The position numbers were made by a program, and so were the translations under genes. Below are positions 30,344 to 41,715 of a DNA stretch of 45,851 bases, piece after piece. Below the pieces are notes generated by a model. That model worked only from the letters and a program-made list of their open reading frames with translations, was not told where the DNA came from and ran no database searches. Within the stretch, counting starts at the first letter, position 1; each line of letters opens with the position of its first letter. The DNA is from Gloeopeniophorella convolvens (Eukaryota; Basidiomycota; Agaricomycetes; Russulales): contig WTXD01000114.1 of the NCBI GenBank assembly GCA_022496205.1, positions 1 to 45,851 on the forward strand, written 5' to 3'.

Positions 30344-31986
30344 TTATTGATTATCACTATCATTACGCTGCCTCCTATAGTTTAGCAAGCGCTCCATTAT
30401 CATCGGGCAACAGCCCCTGAGTTCGGGGTGTTGCCTCCGAGAGAGTACCGTCTTGCAGCAAATGTTTAAGAGGTGACTGCGGGTGTGATGTGCGGTATCG
30501 AAGGGCTCGAGCTTGACAAGGATATCCGACGGGTTGTAGCCATCTGCGCTATAGAATAGTAGCTGGAGGTCGCGTAGATTTGGCAGTAGTTTGACTCCGC
30601 CTGGTCGTCCTAGCATCTCCGCAAGCGCCAACGTAAATACATTTTGGACAACGACGTTCCGGGCCCCGGTGAACGCCGCGAAAATCGTGTGCCACTCCGG
30701 CAGGTGGGCTGCCCATTGTGTCCCTTGCTCGCGGTCGCTGTGCGAAAGATAGGAGTGTGCCACAATCAATTTCTCTGCAGATGATAGAGCTGGCCCTAGG
30801 GAACAGCAAATAGGGGCGATGGAGGCCATCAGGGCGTCGAGCCCGAGGTCGCGCATTATCAGGGAGATCGTGTGTTCCGCATACTTGGAAAGCAACGAAG
30901 ACCGGGTTTTCAGCGAGCCCTCAATAGGCGAAAGAACGAGCTCAGCTGTGGCGGGAACGGAAAGCTTCGTTGAACCTTGGGAGAAGCGGGAGAATGATGG
31001 TATTGAGATCGCAGATGTGTCCGTGAAGGATAGGTGTAACCTTACAAGCTCTGGAGCCGCCATTCCGCTTATCAATGTCTCAAAGTGGCGGCCTGATCCA
31101 AGGTATGTGATGCTGGATAACACAGACAGCACCGTTGGGCAGTTGCTGGGGGTTAAAGGTCCGTATGTGGGGCCAACTAAACCAAGGTCTAGCCGTAAGG
31201 CTTCGAGTAAGGGCATTGTCCACACCCTCGTGAAGAGTTCGTCGATCATATAATCGTCTTGGGTGTCACCGCTGTAATCTCCAAGGGAGAAGCTGAAATG
31301 CGTGAGACAGGGGGTGGAAGGAAGGGGAGGGAGGACTTTGTATAAGTGCAAGACGCTCAGGGTAGGGGCATTTCCGCCAAGGAAGCCAACAGGGAGGATG
31401 GAGGATGTCCAGTCGGAACGGATATCGAGGACCTCAAGGTGCGGTGCTGGTTTGGTCACGGTCGCGAAAAGTTTAGCCAGGACGTCGCAGTCCTTAACAA
31501 TGGCGATTTCGCGGATGCGGTCCACCTGCTTGAATGCGAGGGTGATTCCTTTAATATCTCCAGAAGGCCACGGTATGCGCTCGTAGTCATCATCATACCG
31601 CTCCCCGAGGTAGGAGAGCGTGATCAAGGAGGAGGGCGAGCGAAGAAGGATGGAGCGGACGTGAGAACCATTGGTGAGATAGAGGTCCAGCTCCAAACGT
31701 CTGGGTGATGAAAGGACAGCTCGCCGCCAACGACGACAAACTTGCGCGAGAGGGTGCCACGCCCATTCCCAGCCCGTCTCCGTAGGCCCAGGTGCGTCCA
31801 GACGATAGAAGTCAAATATTTCCAGCAAGACATCGTCGGGGAGACGGTCAGCTGTAGACTTCTGAAAATTGCTCAGGCCCCCTGCTGTTCTCCGGCGCGT
31901 CAGGATCACGAAGGCAGAAGGAGGAGGTGAATCGCACCTAGGTTACCCGCAGTCCTGGCTCTTGGCGGTGCGACAACTCCGAGCAT
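30344..31986 (-). CDS. F-box protein, cluster gene 4
   Basis: Exon 1 (31947-31986) and exon 2 (30344-31884) join across a 62-bp intron, phase 1, giving 526 residues. The acceptor is a tandem NAGNAG (AACAGCAG), so a one-residue variant with exon 2 starting at 31881 is equally in frame. The F-box reads ADRLPDDVLLEIFDFYRLDAP ... WHPLAQVCRRWRRAVLSSPRRLEL. The LRR-like region contains APTLSVLHLYKVLPPLPS and a conserved C-terminal block shared with gene 5 (LPEWHTIFAAFTGAR, MLGRPGGVKLLPNLRDL, GYNPSDILVKLE). It represents the second subgroup (genes 4-6). Probable SCF adaptor. Confidence 0.82.
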
Positions 31987-32795
31987 CGAACGCGTGAAGT
32001 TTCCGTTATTCAATGAAGAAATGGTAAGCAGGTGAATATGTTTGGCGGTATCCCTTGAACAATGTATAGCCTGTGCGGCGACCGTTGCCGCGCGGCAACA
32101 GTGACTTGGAGAGCTGTTCGAGATGCTATCGACCGGAAGGGACAAAAGGGTTATGAGATGCAATCTGGCTCAAGAGTATGGGAGATTTGTTGACGGATGT
32201 CGGATAAAGAGACCGTTCGACGTTCACGGTCAACACCGTCGACGAAGGTTGTCACGAATGAGGACGTCGACTCGGGCGTCGCCGAAGCGCGTTACCGAGA
32301 CTCCCTTCGCTGGCAATTGCCGTAAACCCACGTGCTGAGATTTAGCCTCATCTCCCTCACTGTGGGGGAACCGTTCTGGAGTCTGAGTCGAGTCGTAAGT
32401 TATCCAGGGCGGGGCCCGGGCGCTCGTCGCCAAATCGGTGCACCACATGGCGCGCGCGAAACCGCGACAAGCGCTCGCTCCTTGTACTGAGCGGCTGTCG
32501 TCGCCCACGACTCGAAAACTCAGCTCGGGCACATTGAACTCGGCTTCGTTCAGCACTTTTCGCCAGGCTTCCCAAGCTTCCTTCGAGCCATACTGTTTCT
32601 CGAGGCCATAATAAAGCCTCGATCAAAATCCGAACCTCATGCCACGTCGCCGGCGCAAGATCACGCCCGGGCCTCTTGTTGCCAGCGGGCGGCATTATGT
32701 CAGTACGGATGGTACGCTTTTCGCTTTGTCACGCTTTCCACCATTTATGACGCGGAACCCGAGCAGGAGTCGAGAGTCAAACTCGTCAGAAGACC
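31987..32795. other. Divergent intergenic region between F-box genes 4 and 5
   Basis: About 800 bp hold the promoter of gene 4 and the lost or unrecognised 5' end of gene 5. No gene motifs seen. Confidence 0.4.
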
Positions 32796-34367
32796 ATGGC
32801 TGGCCACGTCCCCGATGTTGCGCTCCTACGAGTATTCGACTTTGTTCGGTTGGCTACGCCCTCTCCGACGAAGACGGGTTGGATTTGGCCCTGGCAACCG
32901 CTCGCACAAGTTTGCCACCGGTGGCGGCAGCTCATCCTTTCGTCTCCTGAGCGCTTGAGACTGGACTTCCGCATCACTCACGGCGCCCCCGTTCCCTCCA
33001 TTCTACGCATCCCATTCATCTCCGCCCTCGATATCGAGTACTGGAATCCCGAGTACAAAGAGATTTCATATGACGGTGAAGGTTCAGAGGACAGCTTCTA
33101 CTATGACGAGGACGACGTCGACGAATCCAGGCTCGTTTCATGATCCCACAAAGACACTGATGGTGTCGCCCTCGCATTCAAAGACTCTCCCGGACGCATC
33201 CGCCATATTAATTTGCTTTCTTACGGGGGGTTACTGCGCAGATTCTTCACAAATATGACGTCGCCTATGCCAAGGCTCGAGTCAATTCAGCTTGATGTAG
33301 CTAACTGGCCATGGTCTTCCCACATCTTCCCGCGCGGCTTTAGGCTCGAGAAATACGCTCCAGCTTTGCGCGTACTCAAGATGGCCGGAATTCTCCCTCC
33401 CTTACCTTCCGCCCCGCACATCACTCATTTCGAATTCACATTGGGATTTGACCTCTCGAAGGCGCCTTCGTCGTTGTTAGGCAAGCTGGTCACATATGTG
33501 TGCCGGATGTCTCAACTGGAATCGTTGGTCCTTCGGTTCGATCTTGAAATCGACATGAAGTCCATCCCACCTCCTGCCGAAGCACCAACCACTTTGCCCG
33601 CCCTGTCCGAGTTCACTTATCGAGGTTACAGCATCTATTTGGAGATATTTACCTGCCGGATAGTCGCGCCGGCGCTCACAAGCCTCAACATCCAATTTGA
33701 CGATGACAAAGTAGTCGCAGCTCCGTCTCTGACCAGCTTCATCGACGGCGGATCAGGGTTACGTGTGCCCACTATGGTGGCTCACTTAGAGCTCTCGTCA
33801 ACCTACAATGGTTGTTTTAAAGCTTACTCCTCACCTCAGGACCTTACGAAACCTCTCATTGTTTTCCGCCAGCGTAATGTCACGGAGGTTGAAGGGCCTC
33901 CAGCCTGGATTAGCGGTCCACCAGTGAATTCCATTGCGTGGCTTTGCCACCACATAGCCTCGGCTCTCTCGTCTGTGGAGACGCTCATCATCAAGCGCGA
34001 CGGCGACCCTCGACCTGACGACCCCGGAGGGGCTCGATGGGCCAGCTACCTGCCAGAGTGGCACATGTTTCTCGCAGTCTTCACTGGAGTCCGTCATATG
34101 GCGGTCGAAAATACCTTCGCTTTGGCCATGGCACGGGTTTTAGGCCGTCCCGGCGGGGTCCATCTGTTGCCTAATCTACGTGACCTCCGATTCCTCTTCT
34201 ACAGCATGGACGGCCATAATCCATCCGACATCCTCGTGGAGCTCGAATCGTACACTGGCACTACCGCACATACGAGCCGTAAGCACACTTTAGACGTATT
34301 CTGCAAAACTATACCTCGTAAAGGACAGCACTCGGAACTCAAGACCGGTATCGTTCATGTACCTTAG
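32796..34367 (+). pseudogene. F-box protein, cluster gene 5, nonsense-disrupted
   Basis: The frame spans about 524 codons with a single in-frame TGA at 33141-33143. The aligned codon in gene 6 is TGG (in VLVPWAPDSED), so the lesion looks like Trp to stop. The N-terminus (HVPDVALLRVFDFVRL ... WQPLAQVCHRWRQLILSSPERL) is a degenerate F-box. Downstream of the stop the frame is fully open, with SPGRIRHINLL, MAGILPPLPSAPHITHFEF, LPEWHMFLAVFTGVR and MARVLGRPGGVHLLPNLRDL. No phase-1 intron or upstream exon like its paralogs is evident; the ATG at 32796 is provisional. A single difference in an otherwise open frame suggests recent loss or readthrough. Confidence 0.8.
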
Positions 34368-34764
34368 GTGTCTGGTATACCTACTTAGATATAATGCTAG
34401 TCCGCTGTTAATTCGACGATTTTCTCGGGTGTGATGATTGTATCGTCAGTTACCGGCCATGGTGGATCCAAACACATCCACACAGAGTTGCAACGTGCGC
34501 CGCGCAGAAGTTCCGGACAGTTCCGGACATGTTGCAACCTCGCCACGACCCGCGAGCGCTGGCCATGCCTCAGCACCGGCTTTTGCCTCCTCTCTCCTCG
34601 CCCGCACATCTTTCTGAAATTGCCCACTCGACGTTCCCAGCTCCCACAAGAGCCGAACAGGTCAGAACCCTCCAGAGCGCCGAGCCCGGTCACGGTCAAC
34701 GCGCCGCTCAACAAGCACTGAACCGTTCGTCCCGTTTCGGGACCCCACCCCCACATACCATAGA
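34368..34764. other. Intergenic between F-box genes 5 and 6
   Basis: No gene recognised. It contains the tandem pair AGTTCCGGAC at 34508-34527. Confidence 0.4.
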
Positions 34765-35683
34765 ATGACAGGAGCTATTTCCCTTGCCTCATTACGGCTT
34801 TCTACGGTTGACCAAAGTACGCTCCATTTTGTGCTTCGCCCTTGCTTCATCTCACTCCGGAGGACAGTGCAGTGACACCGCAGACCAGACTTCGCTGATT
34901 GACCACGTTCCTGATGATGTGCTCCTGAACGTGTTCGACTTCTACCGATTGGCCGCACCCTCTCCAGCAAAAGCAGGAATCACGGGCTGGACTTGGCCAT
35001 GGCAGTCGCTCGCGCGTGTATGCCGGCGGTGGCGACAGCTCATCCTCTCGTCGAGTCCCAAGCGCCTCAGACTAGACTTCTTTCTCACCTATGGCGCTCC
35101 CTTTGCTTCCATCCTACGCCTACCATCTGAATTCGCGCTCGAACTCGACTTCCCCGATGAGACGTATGGTGATGATGAGGACAACAACGACCCTGATCTT
35201 GCTGACGTGCTCGTTCCATGGGCCCCTGACTCGGAAGACTCCGATGGTGTCGCCCTTGTATTTCGGGAACACCCCGAACGCATTCGTAAGATCAACCTGC
35301 TCGCCCACGGCAACGACCTCCGCAAGCTTTTTGCGCAGCTGACCGGGCCCACTCCCCAACTCGAGTCACTTGAGGTTCACGCAGCTAACTGGCCATTGCC
35401 TCTTCAAGTTTTCCCGGACAACTTTCTTGAAGGGAGCGCTCCGGCTTTACGCAGAATCGAGTTGACTGGAGTCATTCCTCCCCTACCCTCTGTCCCTAAT
35501 ATCACTCATTTCGAGTTCTATCTGGAACACGAACTTCCCGAGGACTCTTCCCTGTTTAACGAGCTTGCCGAGTACGTGCGTCAGATGTCTCAACTTGAAA
35601 CTTTGGTCATCCAGTACGACGATTATGAGCCCAGTCCTTCCACTGATCAGGTGGAAGTGCACGTTGTATTTAGCACAAAATAG
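34765..35683 (+). pseudogene. F-box protein, cluster gene 6, C-terminally truncated
   Basis: Exon 1 (34765-34816) and exon 2 (34884-35683) join over a 67-bp intron (GTACGC..GCAG), phase 1, giving 283 residues against about 520 in its paralogs. The F-box is good (IDHVPDDVLLNVFDFYRLAAP ... WQSLARVCRRWRQLILSS), followed by acidic DETYGDDEDNNDPDL and the LRR-like start (RRIELTGVIPPLPSVPNITHFEF). Homology to gene 5 stops near 35645, and the last ~10 residues come from unrelated AT-rich DNA. It retains an F-box without most of the substrate region, so it could act as a dominant short form, but decay is simpler. Confidence 0.72.
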
Positions 35684-36996
35684 GCACTTTGTGTACACTT
35701 GGGCCATTGTAGCACCCCCCCCCTTTAAATCATACAAAATAGACACACCAAATCCTAATTTGCACTATTTAGATCATCATGGACAAAATGGATGAAGAGG
35801 CCCAAATGGGCCACTGTGAGATCATACCGGCACCCAAAACATCTCCTCAGGCATCACACAAGAAAGAGAACATAATAGAAATGCATCTATTGAGCTATAC
35901 TACTACATCAAAGTACATTGTTATCCTAACTCTCGTCCCTTGCCCTCTATCCAACAGTAGATAGGGCATTCTTGAGGACCCCTCCCATTAACCTCTGTGG
36001 ATCGGGTATTGTCGGTGAACACTAAACAATCAATAGTCAATCAGCAGTACTTGGAGTATTGAAGAACAAACGGACCTGGATGTTACAAGAGAGGGTCATG
36101 AGGAACATAGCCAGTGCGAGGAATCCAGGAGTAAGCCAGAGACACAAGCAAGAGCAGTGCAACGAGCAGGAGGCACAGCAAGGGAGCGAGTGACACAAGA
36201 GCCTCAGCCACTCAATAGCACAAGGGAGCAAGTAAAGGAGCAAGTGGAAGCATGACAAACAGACGGGCGAGCAAGCACGGACAGCTGCAGGAGCCAGGTG
36301 GAGGACACAGAGAGCGTGAGGAGAGAGGGGAGTGAGGATAAGAGCGGGGCGACGTGGCAACGCAAAATTGTATGATACCGGGGATTGCCGGGTCTATAAT
36401 GCGTCACGTGTCACGCATCATGCATCACACGGCGTCATGCAGGGAGCCGGGCCATTCGGAAGTCCGAGAACTCGGAGCGGAGCGCGACTTGACGGATTGT
36501 CCCGTCTTTCCTCTGTCACTCTCCCGCTTGATACTCCCCCGCTCACCTACCCCGATGGACGCGTACCTCACGATCACTGCCGAGCCACCCCCCACACCCA
36601 CGCGCATGTGCAACTGGTCGCGCATGTGTTCGGGAAAGACGTGGGTGCGCAACATGCTCGGGCTCGCCACGGATGAGTACCAGCCTTGCTGCTGCACGCA
36701 GTGCTAACGGCGTTGGCACTGTGCATGCTTCCCAGTGTGCGTTTGCGGTTCGCTGACATGTGTACCCGCAGACTGCAAAGTCCAGACAATCAAGGACCTC
36801 ACGTGGCCATCGGCCATGCTCGCGCAGCGCGCTGCTGCTCGACAACTCGCGCACCCAGGCTACACGCCGGCTGCACAACTACCTCTGCGCGCCTAAGTCC
36901 ACCGCCGCGCGAACCTCGCTGTGCTCGCATGTGCCGCATCCTCGCCCTAGCCCAAAGCCAGTGAGTACACCGGAAATAATAAGGCTTTGGCGTAGT
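35684..36996. other. Non-coding region after the gene 6 breakpoint
   Basis: AT-rich DNA with a run of ten C near 35717-35726, a purine-rich stretch (about 36080-36330), then GC-rich DNA with short frames. One short plus frame near 36553-36706 ends in a Cys-rich CCCTQC, but nothing supports it as a gene. It may be a decayed repeat; I cannot name it. Confidence 0.35.
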
Positions 36997-37070
36997 GGCC
37001 TAAGTTGTACGATTTAGGGCCAAATAGACAACGCGAGGCCTAATTCATACGAATTAGAGCTATTCAGACA
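36997..37070. repeat. Two imperfect 34-bp tandem units
   Basis: Units at 36997-37030 and 37037-37070 share GGCCTAA, TACGA, TTAG and CAGACA/TAGACA in register with a period of 40 bp. They end just before the solo LTR. Confidence 0.45.
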
Positions 37071-37082
37071 TGACGTGGACAA

Positions 37083-37608
37083 TGTTGAAGCGCAGCAGAA
37101 ACAGGGTGCCAACTAGGCAAGCAAGAGCAAAGCTCAGTCAGTGAAGTCAACAGACTGAATGTCATTGGCGCAATACCTAGGCAAGCAAGAGCAAAGCTAA
37201 AGTAACTAGGTAAGCGCAAGTCCGGAAGTTCCGGAAGTAAAGTACTTGCCTCAGTCAGTGAAGTCAACAGACTGAGGCTACAAGGGCGAAAACAGCGTCC
37301 TTTATATACACAAAAGGAGTGTGGTTTGCATGTGATAAACAACAGCAACATGTGATAACCAGAGACCCATGTGAAAGCGGAACTAAAGTGGGTCGACCGG
37401 AACTGCAGGTGGGTCAACCCGGAACTGCATGTGGGTCATGGAAGAGCCCGGAAGAATCTAGAACAGGAACAAAAGTAGGTACAGCCTTAGGGGCTAGAAT
37501 ATAATGATGTTATATACATTGTAGATCAGATAGCTCGCAGATCACCGAGTCCCTTATCTAATCTAATCAGAGACGTCCTTCCTGTCCTGAGTCCTGTCCG
37601 TCTCAACA
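37083..37608 (-). repeat. Solo LTR of the copia family, no TSD
   Basis: A complete 526-bp copy in minus orientation (TGTTGAAG at the left edge, TCTCAACA at the right), with the TATA box on minus at 37301-37308. The flanking pentamers are GACAA (left) and TGCGG (right), so there is no target duplication. No internal element sequence adjoins. Its right edge abuts the open 5' end of the SPT5-like pseudogene. Confidence 0.93.
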
Positions 37609-39098
37609 TGCGGTAGGAGCGATCACGATAGCATTGGGCGGACGTGCATCCATCGCGGCAATGCTGCCCAGATTGCACAAGGAACGGCTCATTGAGGTCG
37701 ACGTTGACATCGTGCAGCCGCGCTTCAGACCAGGTGATCACGTCGAATCCTGACTCTCCGACTCGACAGGGATTGTGGCGGCGTGTGACTATGACGCTGC
37801 GCAAGTAACATACCTCGAGAGAGGGACACAGGCCGAGGTACGCGTTTCATAGGCATGCACCTAGCAGTTGTTAATCACCTGCAGATCACCATGTCCTGCT
37901 TCGCAGTCCAGTTCGCCCCACCCGCTCCCGAGGTCACTGCACCTCCCAAGATTGCGGCGGGAGACCGCGTGATTCTCTCTGGCCGGGAAGCCCGACTGCG
38001 AGACGGCCCCGCAGAGCTTGAAGGAGTCGTCAAGGAAGTAAAGGGGGACCGCGTGTGGTTCACGGATGAGCGCATGAAGATACCAGTAAGCCCTTAGATG
38101 CAGAACCAAAGGACAAGTCTGATGACCTTCAGGTCATGGCCACTATGGGGGAGCTGAGACAACTGAAACGACCAGTTCCCTACGAAAAACCAGACGTCAA
38201 GCATCCGACGGTCGGGCATGAGGTAGCAATCACTAAGGGAAATTACAAGGGCTACCGCGGAATCATGAAGACTGTCTCAGACGACGGCCCCATTATCGAA
38301 CTGGAGGCAAAGTCGACGCAGCACGCGTCCTCTTGCCAATTGGTGAAATGGGAGCACATCTCTACAGCGTAAGCACGTCAGTGTTGTGTCAATAACACAC
38401 GCGCTGAACTTGATCTCCGCAGCCCCAGTGCATTAGAAGCACTAAGGGCCAGCAGTTTCAAGACCCCCTTTATCTCCCGGACCCCAAGCCCCCCACCAAT
38501 TGAGACGATCACGCGTCCTCGCACCCCTCCGGGCCCCGACGGATGGGGACTGCCCGCGCCCTCGGCGGGACCCTCAAGGGACCACTCGGCATAGCGGCCG
38601 CGATGCAGGGACATCGTTCGGGGTGGGTCATTATTGAAATTCTTTTGAATTCCTCGATAACGCATACGTCGCAGCTCAGAGGGGGAATCATGGCTTCTTC
38701 GCGACGAACTGCGTGCCCTGCTGGACACACGCGTTTTTTCCTTCAACGTCTGTGACACCGAGGAGCTTTTTGAGGGCGGTAAGTACGATTATACATGCGC
38801 AAAGACACTGCTTCCCCACGCCCGAAAAATTTCGCCCTGTGCAGGTGAAATTGTAGTTGAAATCTCGCGGCCGAGGCGTCCCCGAGCCCAGGTATCCGTG
38901 CCACCCCATTTGCTCAATCAATGGGAACTTGCAACCGGTTGTGAGGGCTTGGTGATACAGGGTGAGGTCGGAGGGATGATTGGCAAGGTCACCAAAATCG
39001 ACGGGGACATGTGCAAAATCGAGATTGCAACGGTCCATCCGCAACCGAAGATCGTCCGGCAGCTGAATGTCAAGGATGTCGTAGTGGTGTACAAATGA
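37609..39098 (+). pseudogene. SPT5-like KOW-domain protein, 5'-truncated
   Basis: Exons 37609-37837, 37885-38085, 38133-38368, 38423 to about 38618, about 38678-38778 and 38845-39098 connect in phase through short GT..AG introns. KOW-type modules are visible: ERLIEVDVDIVQPRFRPGDHV with GIVAACDY; IAAGDRVILSGREARLRDGPAELEGVVKEV; VGHEVAITKGNYKGYRGIMKTV; and a last one, GEVGGMIGKVTKIDGDMCKIEI, ending in VVVVYK. A Pro/Thr-rich segment (SRTPSPPPIE) and CDTEELFEGG lie between. This pattern is that of SPT5-like proteins; SPT5 itself is a transcription elongation factor. In-frame stops at 37751-37753 and 38592-38594, and loss of everything 5' of the LTR, make it non-functional. Confidence 0.72.
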
Positions 39099-39495
39099 AA
39101 CGTTTGTGTGTAAAGTATGTATGCGATCCCTTTACTATCAATATCACTGCGTGCGCGACCTGCCTAGCGTGTATGACGCACGTAATATATGGGCCAACTC
39201 GCGGTAAGTGATGGTAATAGACGATACCTGTATACAAGAACGGCATGCAACGAATACCGGACGGATCCTGGTGCACCCATGGCGGTAAGCGGTAGTCATC
39301 TCTCCGAGGTGCGCAACCAACTCACTCCCCTTTCGGCCACAGCTGGCGTACCATGCGGTCTACGATCGTTGACCATTTCTTCTGCATCCAGTGAGTGCCC
39401 TAAAACCACCCCGAAGATAACGCACTGACACATTTAAGGAGCAGTCTGCACGCTCAAGACGAGCAGCGACTCCAGCATCTCCCACAAGTTGTTAC
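39099..39495. other. Intergenic or undetected 5' exons of the DUF6698-like gene
   Basis: The frame leading into 39496 is open upstream to about 39445 (SARSRRAATPASPTSCY), and a GTGAGT..GCAG pair borders 39390-39445. Earlier coding exons are therefore possible, but I see no motif to confirm them. Confidence 0.3.
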
Positions 39496-41715
39496 ATGCC
39501 GCGTGCCCCTGTTCATCGTTCTGCCCCCCACCCTGATCACGTCCCCGGCGCCCTGCTGGGGTACCAGGCGGCGTGAGTGCTACACGTTGTGTATACTTGT
39601 GACTTACTGACTAGCTCTTCTCCACCAGCGAGAAGACAATCGACTATCGTTCAGCACGCTGGGTTGGTCCCACGTTCTGTCTTTTCGAGCATGTCAACAT
39701 AATTGTTCCTACAGGTCATGTGCTTTACGAGCGCGGACTGGACGACGAGTTCGACGACTACCCGCTCATCAAAAAAATGTAAGTCGACGATTTGTATGTA
39801 GGTATCTACTAATCACACATCCATAGGGAGGTCGATGAGCGAGAAGTCTATCTCAAGCTCTACAACAACATTGTTTGCCACATCCCGGGCCTTCGAGAGT
39901 TCATGGATGCCAATCCTCCGAAGGTGGCGCTGGAGTCGGCTATGCAAAAGGTAGATCCCCCCGTGCGTTCATCTCCAGATGGCTCATGGACCGTTGTTGA
40001 GATATGGACGCAGGTACAAAACACGTGCAGTGACCATTCCTCCAATTTGCAATCGCGGATCCTCGACTATATCCCCTGCGCCCCACAGAAGAGCTTCGGC
40101 CGAGATGCATCGTGCGCGACAAGAGTGATAGGGGGGTAAACCACGAGTACCTTTCCTTGCTGCTCTGTCCGGTGCGTCTCTTGCATCACTTGCGGAACGA
40201 GGGCCAACAGTAAGCGACTGTCGACTTGATATCGACAACGCTGACACGGCTATGGAGGTTCCGCACGCGCTGGGGTGCCGGCAACATCATCATCAGTGAA
40301 CTGGACCTCCCACTCTTCCTGTGGAAGAACTATGAGTACAGCTCCAAGGACCCATACAATGGGTTCTTGCAAAGCAAGGTGCTTAAAAAGGTGAGCTTGG
40401 TCAAAACATCACACAGGCCAAACTCGCTCATATACAATACAGGCTTGGATGTGCATTTACTTCGGCCCTGGGGCTGTTGACGGCGCGGCCCAAGCGGTGT
40501 CGAATGAACGCGGTATCGCGAAGAAGCACCATATGACTGAAGTCACGCCGCACAGCATCGCCTACACGGCAGTCCTGGTACAAAATTCATCTTATTCTTG
40601 CCCCTCAAACGACTCAGGTGTGCAGGTTATGCATTCCCTGTCCTCCGAGAATCGATGGGAGGGCAAGGCATGCAGTTACCTCCTCAAGAATGTCCACACC
40701 CGGATCCAGAACATGATCACAGTGAACTGGGCTGGGGCGGAGGACATTATCGAGTCCTGGAACAAGTATGTATTGCTCGGATGCACAGTGGATATACACT
40801 AATGGACTCTTGGCCAACACAGTGAGATGTTCGGCAACGACAACGCCCACGTCCCTGGTGAAGACCCCGGAGAGAAGTTTGACTATGGGAGCGAGGGTGG
40901 GGACGATTTTGAGCGATTCCTCCGAGAGGAAAGCCCATTCAGCAAGAGTGTGGAATGGGACGAGATTGTCCATGCCGAAATGAAGGAACTGGAGACGACG
41001 CCAGAAGACGAGGATGATGAGGAGGTGGAGGAGGGTGGCGAGGAATCAGATCTGGAGTGCGAGCAAGTTGCGTCTGCCAAGGGGTCCGAGGACGAAGCTG
41101 GTGAGCTTGTACGTACACTCGCAGATGCAGCACTCCTAACCAAACTGGCAGAGGATGGCAGTGAGACCGGCGCAAATGCCTCCAAAAGTACGTGGACATC
41201 GCGTTCTATTGCATCTATTGCTCACTACGTCCTCGCGTCCGCGACCCCTCCATCTATAGTCAACACAACTCACACTCCCCCTACGGCGACTCCTCCCGCT
41301 GTGGCTCCGGCCACTCTCACAGTCCCAGCGCCTGTGCCTGCGCCTGCGCACGCGCCTGCGCCTGCGCCTGCACCCGTGCCCATGCCCGCACCTGTGGCCA
41401 CTGCTGCGCCCGTGACTGCTACAGCCCCATCCTCCTCAAAGGGTATCGGGTCCGCTCACACGCCTTCAACATCCACCCGCAAGTCGACCCGCAAGACCCC
41501 GGCCCGCAAGACCCCAGCCCGCAAGCCTGTCGAAGATGAAGACCCGTTCGTTTCAGACCAGGAAAATAACCCTGAGGTGCCTGCCTCGGTCCCATCTAAG
41601 CACGCTCTGGTGGCAAGGGAGCCGAAGCAGAGGCAGAGAAAGTACGTGCAGTCAACGTGCAGTCGTGCTGCTACACACAATATACTTACATCCATGCCCT
41701 GGTAGGAAGTTTTAG
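39496..41715 (+). pseudogene. DUF6698-like protein with one frameshift
   Basis: The probable exons are 39496-39572, 39629-39778, 39827-39950, 40014-40209, 40258-40390, 40443-40577, 40626-40765, 40823-41641 and 41706-41715. Phases agree throughout except within 40014-40209. Family-like blocks are REVYLKLYNNIVCHIPGLREF, SNLQSRILDYIP, RDKSDRGVNHEYLSLLLCPV, DLPLFLWKNYEYSSKDPYNGF, HHMTEVTPHSIAYTAVLV and DIIESWN. ILDYIP and RDKSDRG lie in different frames about 35 bp apart with no room for an intron, which implies a one-base indel near 40090-40110. A long acidic, then Ala/Pro, then Lys/Arg-rich tail follows; it may include a further intron at about 41190-41260. Function is unknown. The start is uncertain. 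Confidence 0.6.
41328..41520 (+). repeat. Low-complexity coding repeats (Ala-Pro, then TPARK)
   Basis: Positions 41328-41400 are a GCGCCT/GTGCCT hexamer array coding for alternating Ala-Pro and Val-Pro. Positions 41470-41525 code for STRKTPARKTPARK, a basic repeat that could be a nuclear-localisation or DNA-contacting segment. Both lie in the last large exon of the DUF6698-like gene. Confidence 0.65.

Noticed and set aside
36553..36706. Small Cys-ended plus frame
   Set aside because: No signal peptide, no splice support and no recognisable family.
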